Shown: positions 1 to 6,261, counted from the stretch's first letter. The stretch is DNA of 6,472 bases from Thiothrix sp. (GCA_011375245.1 DRMA01000126.1:1-6472); one strand, 5' to 3'. Numbers and translations: made by a program. Notes: a model not told the origin generated them from the sequence alone.

Positions 1-587
1 GCCTGTTTATTTTCTGTGAGGGATAAATAATGACAAGCATCAGCACGAATACGTGCATCCTTATGATTTGCTAAAGTGGCTAAGGTGTCGAGTTGTTCAT
101 TGAGTAATGTTGTGCCAGCAAATTCCTCCATAACAACGCCAATACCAATACGCGTGCTGAGGGCAGTGGTAGGGTCAGTTAATAAATCAATAATTGCGGA
201 GAATTTACTATGATCAGTGGTGATTTTTTCAATAACAGTATTCACTTGTGCTTCTGCTAATAAATAGTCAAACTCATTTTTTAACGTTGCCTGTTCACTT
301 GTCCATTTAATACGTTGTAGCATGGCTTCACGTGTTTGTGCGCCATGGAGTTCGTATTTACCAATGCGTACCCAAGGTACTGAACGAACGCCATATTGTT
401 GCGCGTCTTCAGGATGTTGTTCCAGATTAATAATGTTTAATCTTCCTAGTTTTCCTTTTTCTAGAAGACTGCTTAGCTGCTTTAAAACAGCTGGGCAATG
501 TGGGCAGTGTGTGCCCAATATCATCAATGCATCAGGAGCTACTGCTGCTGTGGTGGTGTTTTGGGTATCTGTTTTTGAAGTAATCAT
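1..587 (-). CDS. Thioredoxin-fold protein with HEAT-like C-terminal region (partial)
   Basis: The frame opens at ATG 587-585 and stays open for 195 codons to the left edge, so the C-terminus is missing. Residues about 20-92 look like a thioredoxin/glutaredoxin fold: a strand (LMILGT), a Cys28-Pro-His-Cys31 redox motif, a helix, and the expected cis-proline in SVPW (Pro71). No signal peptide or membrane segment is visible, so a cytoplasmic dithiol role is likely. Residues about 95-195 are helical; the stretch from about 143 onward, with conserved-looking Arg179, Arg181 and Asp183 in a DARIRADA motif, resembles HEAT repeats, which usually mediate protein contacts. The start overlaps the bamE stop by one base (TAATG) and no clear SD is seen, which suggests translation coupled to bamE. 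The substrate is unknown. The thioredoxin fold is well supported; the HEAT assignment is inference. Confidence 0.8.
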   Translation of the reverse strand, partial: MITSKTDTQNTTTAAVAPDALMILGTHCPHCPAVLKQLSSLLEKGKLGRLNIINLEQHPEDAQQYGVRSVPWVRIGKYELHGAQTREAMLQRIKWTSEQATLKNEFDYLLAEAQVNTVIEKITTDHSKFSAIIDLLTDPTTALSTRIGIGVVMEEFAGTTLLNEQLDTLATLANHKDARIRADACHYLSLTENKQ

Positions 588-889
588 TATTTTTGAATGC
601 GTGCAAGTTTGTTATTTTTAAAAAATAGCGTCATATCTTTACGCTCAATCTGTTTGCCTGCTTTGTTTAAATAGAAAATATAATCCCAGCGTTGTTGTTG
701 AAAATCATCTTGTAATAAGGGTGTTCCTACAATAGATTTTACTTCTTCTGGACTCATACCAATACGTAATTTGGCAACCGCTTCTTCAGCAATAACATTG
801 CCTTGTTGAACGTCGAGTTTGTAAGTTGTACAGTTTGTAAGACTGAGGAAGAGGAATGTAATAAAAATGAGTTGTTTGTTTTTCATCAT
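587..889 (-). CDS. bamE: Outer membrane protein assembly factor BamE (SmpA/OmlA family lipoprotein)
   Basis: This 100-residue protein is a lipoprotein accessory subunit of the BAM complex, which inserts beta-barrel proteins into the outer membrane. Residues 1-19 form a type II signal peptide (Lys3/Lys5, hydrophobic core) ending at Cys20 in LTNC. Thr at +2 fits outer-membrane sorting. The mature part matches the BamE core: QQGN (28-31), a KLRIGM turn (40-45), the helix PEEV, the signature GTPLL (55-59), then RWDYIFYL (67-74) and a final beta strand. Its length is typical of short BamE proteins. Asn at -1 of the lipobox is unusual. Two consecutive ATGs (889-887 and 886-884) could both serve as start; the first is used here, and no strong SD separates them. 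It is the first gene of a likely two-gene unit with the thioredoxin-like gene, transcribed divergently from rpsU. Confidence 0.93.
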   Translation of the reverse strand: MMKNKQLIFITFLFLSLTNCTTYKLDVQQGNVIAEEAVAKLRIGMSPEEVKSIVGTPLLQDDFQQQRWDYIFYLNKAGKQIERKDMTLFFKNNKLARIQK

Positions 890-954
890 AAATCTAGCTA
901 GTTAGCATGAGCGTTGAGTAAAGGTTATAGTTAAGCATTTAATAATACTAGACT

Positions 955-982
955 ATTATGAAGTCCACCCCAAATTTTTCAA
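955..982 (-). promoter_or_regulatory. Putative sigma70 promoter of bamE
   Basis: On the minus strand, TTGAAA (plus-strand 982-977) is followed after 16 bp by CATAAT (960-955). These are 5 of 6 matches to each consensus hexamer, with acceptable spacing. Transcription would start near 948, leaving a leader of about 60 nt before the bamE ATG at 889. It lies back-to-back with the rpsU promoter. It is predicted from sequence only. Confidence 0.5.
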
Positions 983-1010
983 ATTGCTTTAATATTTGAC
1001 ATAACCCATG

Positions 1011-1023
1011 TATAATTTGCGCC
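1011..1023 (+). promoter_or_regulatory. Putative -10 element and GC-rich discriminator of the rpsU promoter
   Basis: A perfect TATAAT (1011-1016) is followed by TTGCGCC (1017-1023). The GCGCC just before the expected start is typical of stringently controlled promoters of ribosomal genes, where it confers sensitivity to ppGpp and DksA. The -35 is less clear. A perfect TTGACA exists at 996-1001 but is only 9 bp upstream, too close for a normal sigma70 pair. At 17 bp spacing the hexamer is TTTAAT (988-993), a weak match. The expected leader to the rpsU ATG is about 35 nt. Confidence 0.6.
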
Positions 1024-1058
1024 TTCCAAATTTTGAATACTTTTGAGTTACCCATTTT

Positions 1059-1274
1059 ATGCCAAGTGTAAAGATTAAAGAGAACGAACCCTTTGAAATT
1101 GCGTTACGTCGTTTTAAACGCTCTTGTGAAAAAGCAGGTGTTGTAGCAGAAGCAAGAGCGCGTGAATTTTATGAAAAACCTACATCAGTTCGCAAAAGAG
1201 AGCGTGCTGCTGCGGTTAAACGTAATTATAAGCGTGTTCAGCGTGAATTAAATCGCCGTGTTCGTTTATATTAA
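1059..1274 (+). CDS. rpsU: 30S ribosomal protein bS21
   Basis: This 71-residue, strongly basic protein has the standard length and sequence of bS21, a small-subunit protein located near the anti-Shine-Dalgarno end of 16S rRNA and involved in mRNA binding during initiation. Family hallmarks are the N-terminal PSVKIKENEPFEIALRRFKR (residues 2-21), then CEKAGV, the REFYEKPT motif and the Arg/Lys-rich C-terminal helix ending RRVRLY. The start at 1059 gives the canonical MPSVK N-terminus. The only SD-like bases are GAG at 1045-1047, 11 nt upstream, which is weak. yqeY follows after 29 bp in the same direction, the usual arrangement in this class, so the two are probably co-transcribed. Confidence 0.97.
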   Translation: MPSVKIKENEPFEIALRRFKRSCEKAGVVAEARAREFYEKPTSVRKRERAAAVKRNYKRVQRELNRRVRLY

Positions 1275-1303
1275 TTAAGTTATTAGGAACTTAATAGATT
1301 ACT

Positions 1304-1750
1304 ATGCTGTCATTAAAAAAACGTATAATAGATGATATGAAATCTGCTATGCGTGCGAAAAATAAAGAACGATTGATGACCATTCGTTTAGTTCTTGCGG
1401 TAATTAAGCAACAGGAAGTTGATACGCAAGAAGTGGTGGATGATCAAGCTGTGTTAGCGATTCTTGATAAACAAGTGAAGCAACGTCGCGATTCAATCGC
1501 TCAGTATGATAAGGCAGGTAGGGACGATCTTGCTGATCAGGAACGTAAAGAAATGGCGATTCTACAAGAGTACTTACCAGAACAACTTACGGATTCTGAG
1601 ATTGACGCCTTAATTCAACAAGCACTTGATACAACAGGTGCATCTGCCATGAGTGATATGGGTAAGGTGATGGGGTTTATTACTCCCAAAGCCAAGGGGC
1701 GGGCAGATATGGGTAAAATTAGTGGGCTTATTAAATCACGTTTATCATAA
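1304..1750 (+). CDS. yqeY: GatB/YqeY domain-containing protein
   Basis: This 148-residue protein is of full family length (about 147-150). YqeY-like proteins share their helical fold with the tail domain of GatB, the amidotransferase subunit that makes Gln-tRNA(Gln) or Asn-tRNA(Asn). A tRNA-related role is inferred for the family but not firmly shown. Recognisable blocks are the N-terminal helix with MRAKNKERL (16-24), TIRLVLAVIKQQEVD (26-40), KQRRDSIAQY (59-68), EYLPEQL (89-95), MGKVMG (119-124) and KGRADMGKI (131-139). The ATG at 1304 matches the family N-terminus. An AGGAA lies 14 nt upstream, too far to be an ideal SD. A possible ATT at 1298 would sit 8 nt from it but is unlikely as a start. 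rpsU lies 29 bp upstream; the dnaG gene often found next is replaced here by hemE. Confidence 0.93.
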   Translation: MLSLKKRIIDDMKSAMRAKNKERLMTIRLVLAVIKQQEVDTQEVVDDQAVLAILDKQVKQRRDSIAQYDKAGRDDLADQERKEMAILQEYLPEQLTDSEIDALIQQALDTTGASAMSDMGKVMGFITPKAKGRADMGKISGLIKSRLS

Positions 1751-1752
1751 AC

Positions 1753-1860
1753 AATTCTGAAGCGTGGGCTGGTATTAGGTTTTTGTTATAGATGAGTTTT
1801 AGTATACTGGATACTTAAACCTTACTATTATGCAGTACTTACGTGCTCAGAATTTTTTTG
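1753..1860 (+). other. Potential structured RNA in the yqeY-hemE gap, ending in a T-run
   Basis: The 8-base arms AATTCTGA (1753-1760) and TCAGAATT (1847-1854) are perfectly complementary, and the second runs into T7 (1853-1859). Between them are two possible hairpins. One is AGTAT/ATACT (1801-1805 with 1811-1815, loop ACTGG), extended by GTTT/AAAC (1796-1799 with 1817-1820) across one T-T mismatch. The other is AGTAC/GTGCT (1834-1838 with 1843-1847, one G-U, loop TTAC). The whole could be a weak terminator for yqeY or a leader structure of hemE. It matches no riboswitch family that I recognise, and an 8-bp match could arise by chance in such AT-rich DNA. Confidence 0.3.
1803..1808 (+). promoter_or_regulatory. 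Possible -10 box for hemE
   Basis: TATACT matches the sigma70 -10 consensus at 5 of 6 positions and lies about 100 bp before hemE. No good -35 is found at 16-18 bp spacing; TTGTTA (1784-1789) would be only 13 bp away. It also overlaps the predicted hairpin at 1796-1820, so both cannot be important in the same way. hemE may instead be transcribed from upstream of rpsU. Confidence 0.25.
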
Positions 1861-1876
1861 TAAACTTAAATTCAGA

Positions 1877-1906
1877 TAATCCCACAGCACTTCATAATAG
1901 GGATTA
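1877..1906 (+). promoter_or_regulatory. hemE ribosome binding site within a possible occluding hairpin
   Basis: AGGGA (1899-1903) is a good SD sequence 6 nt before the hemE ATG at 1910. Its bases lie in the right arm of a perfect 7-bp inverted repeat, TAATCCC (1877-1883) with GGGATTA (1900-1906), loop 16 nt. If formed, the stem would hide the SD. Its stability should be modest (three G-C and four A-U pairs, fairly large loop). Confidence 0.5.
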
Positions 1907-1909
1907 AGA

Positions 1910-2968
1910 ATGACTGAGTTAAAAAATGATCGTTTTCTTCGGGCGCTACTCAAGCAACCTGTAGATAAAACACCAATATGGATAATGCGCCAAGCAGGAC
2001 GTTATCTTCCTGAATACCGTGCATTGCGCAAGCAAGCGGGCAGCTTTATGGATTTATGTCAGAATGCTGATCTTGCCTGTGAAGTGACGCTGCAACCTTT
2101 ACGCCGTTTTGATCTTGATGCGGCAATCCTCTTTTCCGATATTCTTACCATTCCTGATGCTATGGGGTTAGGACTTTACTTTTCAGCAGGTGAGGGACCT
2201 CGTTTCCAACGGACAATAACATCAGCAGCAGATGTTAAGGCATTGCCTAACCCTGATCCAGAAGGTGAATTACAATATGTGATGAATGCGGTACGCACTA
2301 TTCGTAAAGAGCTTGATGGCAGTGTGCCATTGATTGGTTTTTCAGGTAGCCCTTGGACATTAGCAACCTATATGGTCGAAGGGGGGTCAACCAAAGATTT
2401 TGGTAAGGTAAAGGGAATGCTGTATAGCTCACCAATTGCTATGCATTTGTTGCTGGATAAGTTAGCTGATAGCGTAACGTCGTATTTAAACGCTCAAATT
2501 GCCGCAGGTGCGCAGGCAGTGATGATTTTTGATACATGGGGTGGGGCATTGTCTCCAGAAGCTTACAAGGCATTTTCGTTAGATTATATGCAGAAAATTG
2601 TATCAGGTTTAACCCGTGAAGCGGATGGTCGTAAAGTCCCAGTGGTTCTATTTACCAAAGGTGGCGCGCAATGGTTGGAGTCAATGGCGGATACTGGCTG
2701 TGATGCTTTAGGTTTAGACTGGACAATTAATATTGCTGATGCAAAAGCGCGCGTAGGTGATCAAGTTGCCTTACAAGGTAATATGGATCCTTGTGTGCTT
2801 TATTCAACGCCTGATGTGGTTAGTGAAACCGCACAGAAAATTGTTGCTGACTTTGATGGTAATACGGGTCATGTTTTCAATTTAGGGCATGGTATTCATC
2901 AGCATATTAATCCTGATAATGTTAAAGTCCTAGTTGATGCTGTGCATGCTGTGCCATTACGTAAATAG
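1910..2968 (+). CDS. hemE: Uroporphyrinogen decarboxylase
   Basis: HemE removes the four acetate carboxyl groups of uroporphyrinogen III to give coproporphyrinogen III, a cytoplasmic, cofactor-free step of haem synthesis. The 352 residues form one complete TIM-barrel protein of standard bacterial length. Both family signatures are present: PIWIMRQAGR at 22-31, with substrate-binding Arg27 and Arg31, and GFSGSPWTLATYMVEG at 143-158, with Tyr154. The catalytic Asp is Asp77 in FSDIL. The conserved His is His327 in NLGHG, near the C-terminus. The start at 1910 has a good SD (AGGGA, 6 nt away) and gives the family N-terminus TELKNDRFLRAL. The gene is in line with rpsU and yqeY but 159 bp away, so it may be separately expressed. 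No key residue is missing. Confidence 0.98.
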   Translation: MTELKNDRFLRALLKQPVDKTPIWIMRQAGRYLPEYRALRKQAGSFMDLCQNADLACEVTLQPLRRFDLDAAILFSDILTIPDAMGLGLYFSAGEGPRFQRTITSAADVKALPNPDPEGELQYVMNAVRTIRKELDGSVPLIGFSGSPWTLATYMVEGGSTKDFGKVKGMLYSSPIAMHLLLDKLADSVTSYLNAQIAAGAQAVMIFDTWGGALSPEAYKAFSLDYMQKIVSGLTREADGRKVPVVLFTKGGAQWLESMADTGCDALGLDWTINIADAKARVGDQVALQGNMDPCVLYSTPDVVSETAQKIVADFDGNTGHVFNLGHGIHQHINPDNVKVLVDAVHAVPLRK

Positions 2969-3003
2969 TGGTATAGGCGGGCATTTATTTCAAAGATTAA
3001 GTT

Positions 3004-3041
3004 ATAGGGCAAGGTGGTAATGATAATGCATCTTGTCCTAT
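3004..3041 (+). terminator. Hairpin after hemE, probable terminator between convergent units
   Basis: A 13-bp stem joins ATAGGGCAAGGTG (3004-3016) to CATCTTGTCCTAT (3029-3041) around a 12-nt loop. Two of its pairs are G-U in plus-strand RNA (3009-3036 and 3014-3031). In minus-strand RNA these would be A-C mismatches, so the structure favours hemE transcripts. It starts 35 bp after the hemE stop and ends 7 bp before the stop of the convergent gene. The following bases TTAAAAATTC are a poor U-tract, so termination may be weak, Rho-assisted, or replaced by a role in 3' end protection. Confidence 0.6.
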
Positions 3042-3048
3042 TAAAAAT

Positions 3049-3651
3049 TCACTCAGCTTTTGTGGTTTCGCATAACTTTTTCACTTCCTCAATGGCAATA
3101 TGCTGCATTTTTTTTCCTGTTATATGGCTGATGGGTGGCACTCGTATATTTCCTTCTGGAAGTAGTAAGAGTTCTACTTCAATATCATCAACATAAAAAA
3201 CGAGTAAAGGAATTTTACTTTTTTTGTTTTTAATGGTGTGTTGTTGTTCATGTGTTTGAAACGGGATGTTGTTATCTTCCAAAAAAAACATGACCTCTTC
3301 TGCTGTCTCAGCAAAAAGATGCAGTGTTATTGGTGCATGTAATCCTGCGGTGCCTTGCATAACATGCCCTGTTAGTCGTGGTGAGTAGAGTTTAAGAAAT
3401 CCCATTGCCTCTATAGCTATTTTACGCAATTCATTGAGATGTTTTTTGTTTTCCTTAGTAGCAAATAAGGAGGCATACTTTATTAGTGCATGATGTATTT
3501 CAAGATGACTAGGCTGACTTACCGTATTATTTCCCATACCTAATTGCTCAGCCGCTTTTTGTTTAGCGAGTTGGTAATCACGATAGCCTTCGACATATAG
3601 CAAGCGCGCAGCTTCTTGAGCAAGACGCTCTTTCTTATGGTTGTGTTTCAT
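3049..3651 (-). CDS. Conserved-type protein of unknown function downstream of mrcA
   Basis: This 200-residue soluble protein has no signal peptide or membrane segment. Residues 1-40 are a charged helical region (KERLAQEAARLLYVEGY, then AKQKAAEQLG). Residues 50-88 are helical. Residues 88-115 contain PRLTG, QGTAG and ITLHLFAE, and residues 148-165 form hydrophobic strands with an acidic DDIEVE stretch (155-160). The C-terminus has a PPIS..TGKKMQ block. I recall similar hypothetical proteins in proteobacteria but no established function. The G-T-A turn, beta strand and later acidic strand loosely recall a nucleotidyltransferase core, but the two acids of the first motif are absent (Thr109, His111), so activity is doubtful. 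The ATG at 3651 directly follows the mrcA stop (TAA-ATG, no gap) without a clear SD, implying coupled translation with PBP1A. Confidence 0.85.
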   Translation of the reverse strand: MKHNHKKERLAQEAARLLYVEGYRDYQLAKQKAAEQLGMGNNTVSQPSHLEIHHALIKYASLFATKENKKHLNELRKIAIEAMGFLKLYSPRLTGHVMQGTAGLHAPITLHLFAETAEEVMFFLEDNNIPFQTHEQQHTIKNKKSKIPLLVFYVDDIEVELLLLPEGNIRVPPISHITGKKMQHIAIEEVKKLCETTKAE

Positions 3652-6261
3652 TTAGAATAGTTGCTCAGGAATCTCAAATTGTTCGCCATCAATGATGATC
3701 GTTCTTGTGTTGGTATTACTAGTTGTAGGGCGAGTAGATGTTGTGTTAGTTGTTGTTGCTCTTCGTTTGTGACCTATAAAAATGGTAGGATTTTTGGGAT
3801 TGTTAACACGTACATAGGCACGTCCTGCAGTATTGCGGGTATAGCCTGGGTTTTGTTTTGGTGTAATTGTTTCAAGGATTGAATGTGAGGAATGTCGATC
3901 AGCACGGAAGCCTGTATAACTATCAATTCGTACCGTTATCATGTTTTTAGGTGGTTTTAGTGCAATTTCAGGTACATCTTTGAGTGCGGTTTCCATGAAA
4001 TCAATCCAAGTAGGTAAAGCGAGTCCTGTTGCTGTTTCGCGTTTTCCCATCGGCTGGATCTGATCAAAGCCTATCCATACAATAGCTACTTTTCTAGGCG
4101 TAAAACCAGCGAACCATGCATCTTTTTGATCATTTGTTGTACCTGTCTTGCCAGCAATGTCTTTGCGTTTTAATCGACGTGTTCGGGCAGCAGTGCCTGA
4201 TTGAGCAACCGATTTCATCATACTAACAATTTCATAATGTACATAAGGTTTCATGATGCGTTTAGCTGCCTTTGTATTTGTTGTTTCAATATCAACTTCA
4301 TTAGCAGTCTTGTTTGTTTCTTTTGTGCTGTCAGAGTTAGAATTAAATTCTTCGGAATTATCCATTGGGTTATTATTTTCAATAGCTATTACTTTGTTTG
4401 TTTTGCAGTTGTAACATGCAGTAGCGCGTGGGGCATTGAAAAGTACTTCGCCATCATGATTAATAATATGCGTTATTATATGAGGTTCTATTTTATAACC
4501 ACCATTGGCAAAGGTAGAGTAAGCGCCAGCCATTTGCAAGGGAGTGACCGAACCTGTGCCTAGTGCCATTGTGAGGTTTTTGGGAACTTCGTCAGCATTA
4601 AAACCATATTTTTGCACATACTTATGGGTGTATAGAACGCCAATTTCACGCAATAACTGAATAGATACTAGGTTTCTTGATTTTTTCAGCCCTTGTCGTA
4701 GGCGGGTCGGTCCATATGTTCGACCACTATAATTTTGTGGTCGCCATTTGCTACCTTTGATTTTTATGGGGGCATCATTAACCACACTGGCAGGTGAATA
4801 GCCTTTTGCCAGTGCAGCAGAGTAAACAAAGGGTTTAAAGCTAGATCCTGGCTGGCGCTTTGCCTGAATAGCCCGATTAAAGCGAGATTTTTTGTAATCA
4901 AAGCCGCCAACAATAGATAAAATTGCCCCATTGTTTGGATTCATCGAAACAAGAGCACCTGAGATTCGAGGAGCAGGGGTAAGTGACCAATCACCTTCTT
5001 GATTTTGACTGACACGAACAATATCCCCCACTTTTAGCACATCTTGAGCGCTTGTTGGTTTTTTACCGCGTCTATTTTCACTAATATGTTTTCTTGCCCA
5101 TGTTAGTGCTGAAAGGGGTAAAGTGATACGTTCACCTTTAAGGGTTATAAGATGTGCTTCTGCTTGAGAGCTTGTAGTAACAACAGCAGGTATAAGGTCT
5201 GCATATATACTATAGCTTGATAGTTTTTTTAATAGTGCTTGCTCATCACTATAGTGTGATAAGTCTATCGTATCTGTTGGGCCATAATAACCATGGCGCT
5301 TATGATATTTAATGAGATGCTTCCGCAATACACTAACTGCATTTTTTTGTTCATCGCTATCAATAGTTGTGTAGACTTTCAGACCAGCACTATAAGTTAT
5401 TTCTTTATATTTAGCTAAAACTTTTTGTCGTACCATTTCGGCTACATAAGGTGCATTTGTTTCCGTTTTAGCCGTTGCATGTATTTTGGCACTCAGAGGT
5501 TCTTGTTTTGCATGGTTATAGGCATCTTCTTCGATATGACCTAATTCTTTCATTCGTAATAAAATATAGTTTCGCCGTTCAAGGGCGCGTTTGGGATTAA
5601 TAATTGGGTTATAGGCAGAAGGGGCTTTTGGCAGACCAGCGATCATGGCACTTTGCGCTAGTGTTAATTGGTCAACTGTTTTACCATAATAGACTTCGGC
5701 AGCAGAGCCTATGCCATAGGCTCGCTTACCTAAAAATATTTTATTAAGGTAAAGCTCTAGGATTTTTTCTTTAGAAAAAATAGTTTCAAGCTTATGGGCA
5801 AGAAATATTTCCTTTATTTTTCGATCAAGTTTTTTGCGACGTGTAAGGAAGAAGTTACGTGCGACCTGCATAGTAATAGTACTTGCCCCTTGACTGGCAT
5901 TTCTGTTTTTAACAGCAGCGACAATAGCCCGAGCAACCCCATAAAAATCAATACCTTTGTGCTCATAAAAACGAGAATCTTCAATAGAAATAAAAGCATT
6001 AGCCAGTTGGTCGGGTATATCTTCGCTTTTAACGGGTCTACGCTTGTATTGCCCAAACTCTGCGATAAGCTCGCCGCCCTTGCTGTAGACTTTTAGTGAA
6101 TGTTGTAGAACAACATTTTTTTTGAGTGTTTCAACGTCTGGAAGTTGAGCTGTATAGTAAGCCCAGATACCAACTGTTGTTATAATTCCTACTGTCAATA
6201 AGATGAAAAGCGGGCCTAAAATAACGCTTATAAATCGTTTTAACCAGATGATCAGTCGCAT
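3652..6261 (-). CDS. mrcA: Penicillin-binding protein 1A, bifunctional glycosyltransferase/transpeptidase
   Basis: This class A PBP (also called PonA) polymerises lipid II into glycan strands and cross-links the stem peptides; it is anchored in the inner membrane. The 869 residues contain a cytoplasmic basic start, a membrane helix at about 11-35, and a GT51 glycosyltransferase domain at about 55-230. In the latter, Glu94 of EDSRF is the catalytic base, followed by QGASTITMQVARNFF (124-138) and ILELYLNKIFLG (167-178). An OB-like insert lies at about 300-430. The transpeptidase domain has Ser473-S-F-Lys476, Ser528-R-Asn530 and Lys705-T-G-T. A CYNC pair (616-619) precedes an Asn/Ser/Thr-rich linker (about 629-664). 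The tail is Thr/Asn-rich and ends IIIDGE...EQLF, much like the E. coli PBP1A end as I recall it. The ATG at 6261 gives a typical N-terminus; the nearest SD-like AAGG is 13 nt away. Confidence 0.97.
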   Translation of the reverse strand: MRLIIWLKRFISVILGPLFILLTVGIITTVGIWAYYTAQLPDVETLKKNVVLQHSLKVYSKGGELIAEFGQYKRRPVKSEDIPDQLANAFISIEDSRFYEHKGIDFYGVARAIVAAVKNRNASQGASTITMQVARNFFLTRRKKLDRKIKEIFLAHKLETIFSKEKILELYLNKIFLGKRAYGIGSAAEVYYGKTVDQLTLAQSAMIAGLPKAPSAYNPIINPKRALERRNYILLRMKELGHIEEDAYNHAKQEPLSAKIHATAKTETNAPYVAEMVRQKVLAKYKEITYSAGLKVYTTIDSDEQKNAVSVLRKHLIKYHKRHGYYGPTDTIDLSHYSDEQALLKKLSSYSIYADLIPAVVTTSSQAEAHLITLKGERITLPLSALTWARKHISENRRGKKPTSAQDVLKVGDIVRVSQNQEGDWSLTPAPRISGALVSMNPNNGAILSIVGGFDYKKSRFNRAIQAKRQPGSSFKPFVYSAALAKGYSPASVVNDAPIKIKGSKWRPQNYSGRTYGPTRLRQGLKKSRNLVSIQLLREIGVLYTHKYVQKYGFNADEVPKNLTMALGTGSVTPLQMAGAYSTFANGGYKIEPHIITHIINHDGEVLFNAPRATACYNCKTNKVIAIENNNPMDNSEEFNSNSDSTKETNKTANEVDIETTNTKAAKRIMKPYVHYEIVSMMKSVAQSGTAARTRRLKRKDIAGKTGTTNDQKDAWFAGFTPRKVAIVWIGFDQIQPMGKRETATGLALPTWIDFMETALKDVPEIALKPPKNMITVRIDSYTGFRADRHSSHSILETITPKQNPGYTRNTAGRAYVRVNNPKNPTIFIGHKRRATTTNTTSTRPTTSNTNTRTIIIDGEQFEIPEQLF

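Noticed and set aside
322..621. Plus-strand 99-codon open frame
   Set aside because: It lies almost wholly opposite the thioredoxin-like gene and the end of bamE, both clearly recognisable; the translation shows no family features.
996..1001. TTGACA as the -35 of the rpsU promoter
   Set aside because: It is 9 bp from the TATAAT, and at 17 bp downstream of it there is only GCGCCT, which is not a -10.
3014..3196. Plus-strand 60-codon open frame
   Set aside because: It begins inside the post-hemE hairpin and runs antisense to the 200-residue gene, with no recognisable domain.
3661..3882. Plus-strand 73-codon open frame
   Set aside because: Antisense to the mrcA 3' end; a Cys/Ser-rich translation typical of a shadow frame.
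4201..4563. Plus-strand 120-codon open frame
   Set aside because: Antisense to the PBP1A transpeptidase domain; hydrophobic Cys-rich translation and no supporting start signal.
5794..6096. Open frames on both strands overlapping the start of mrcA
   Set aside because: Both overlap the strongly supported glycosyltransferase domain of PBP1A in other frames and have no family features.
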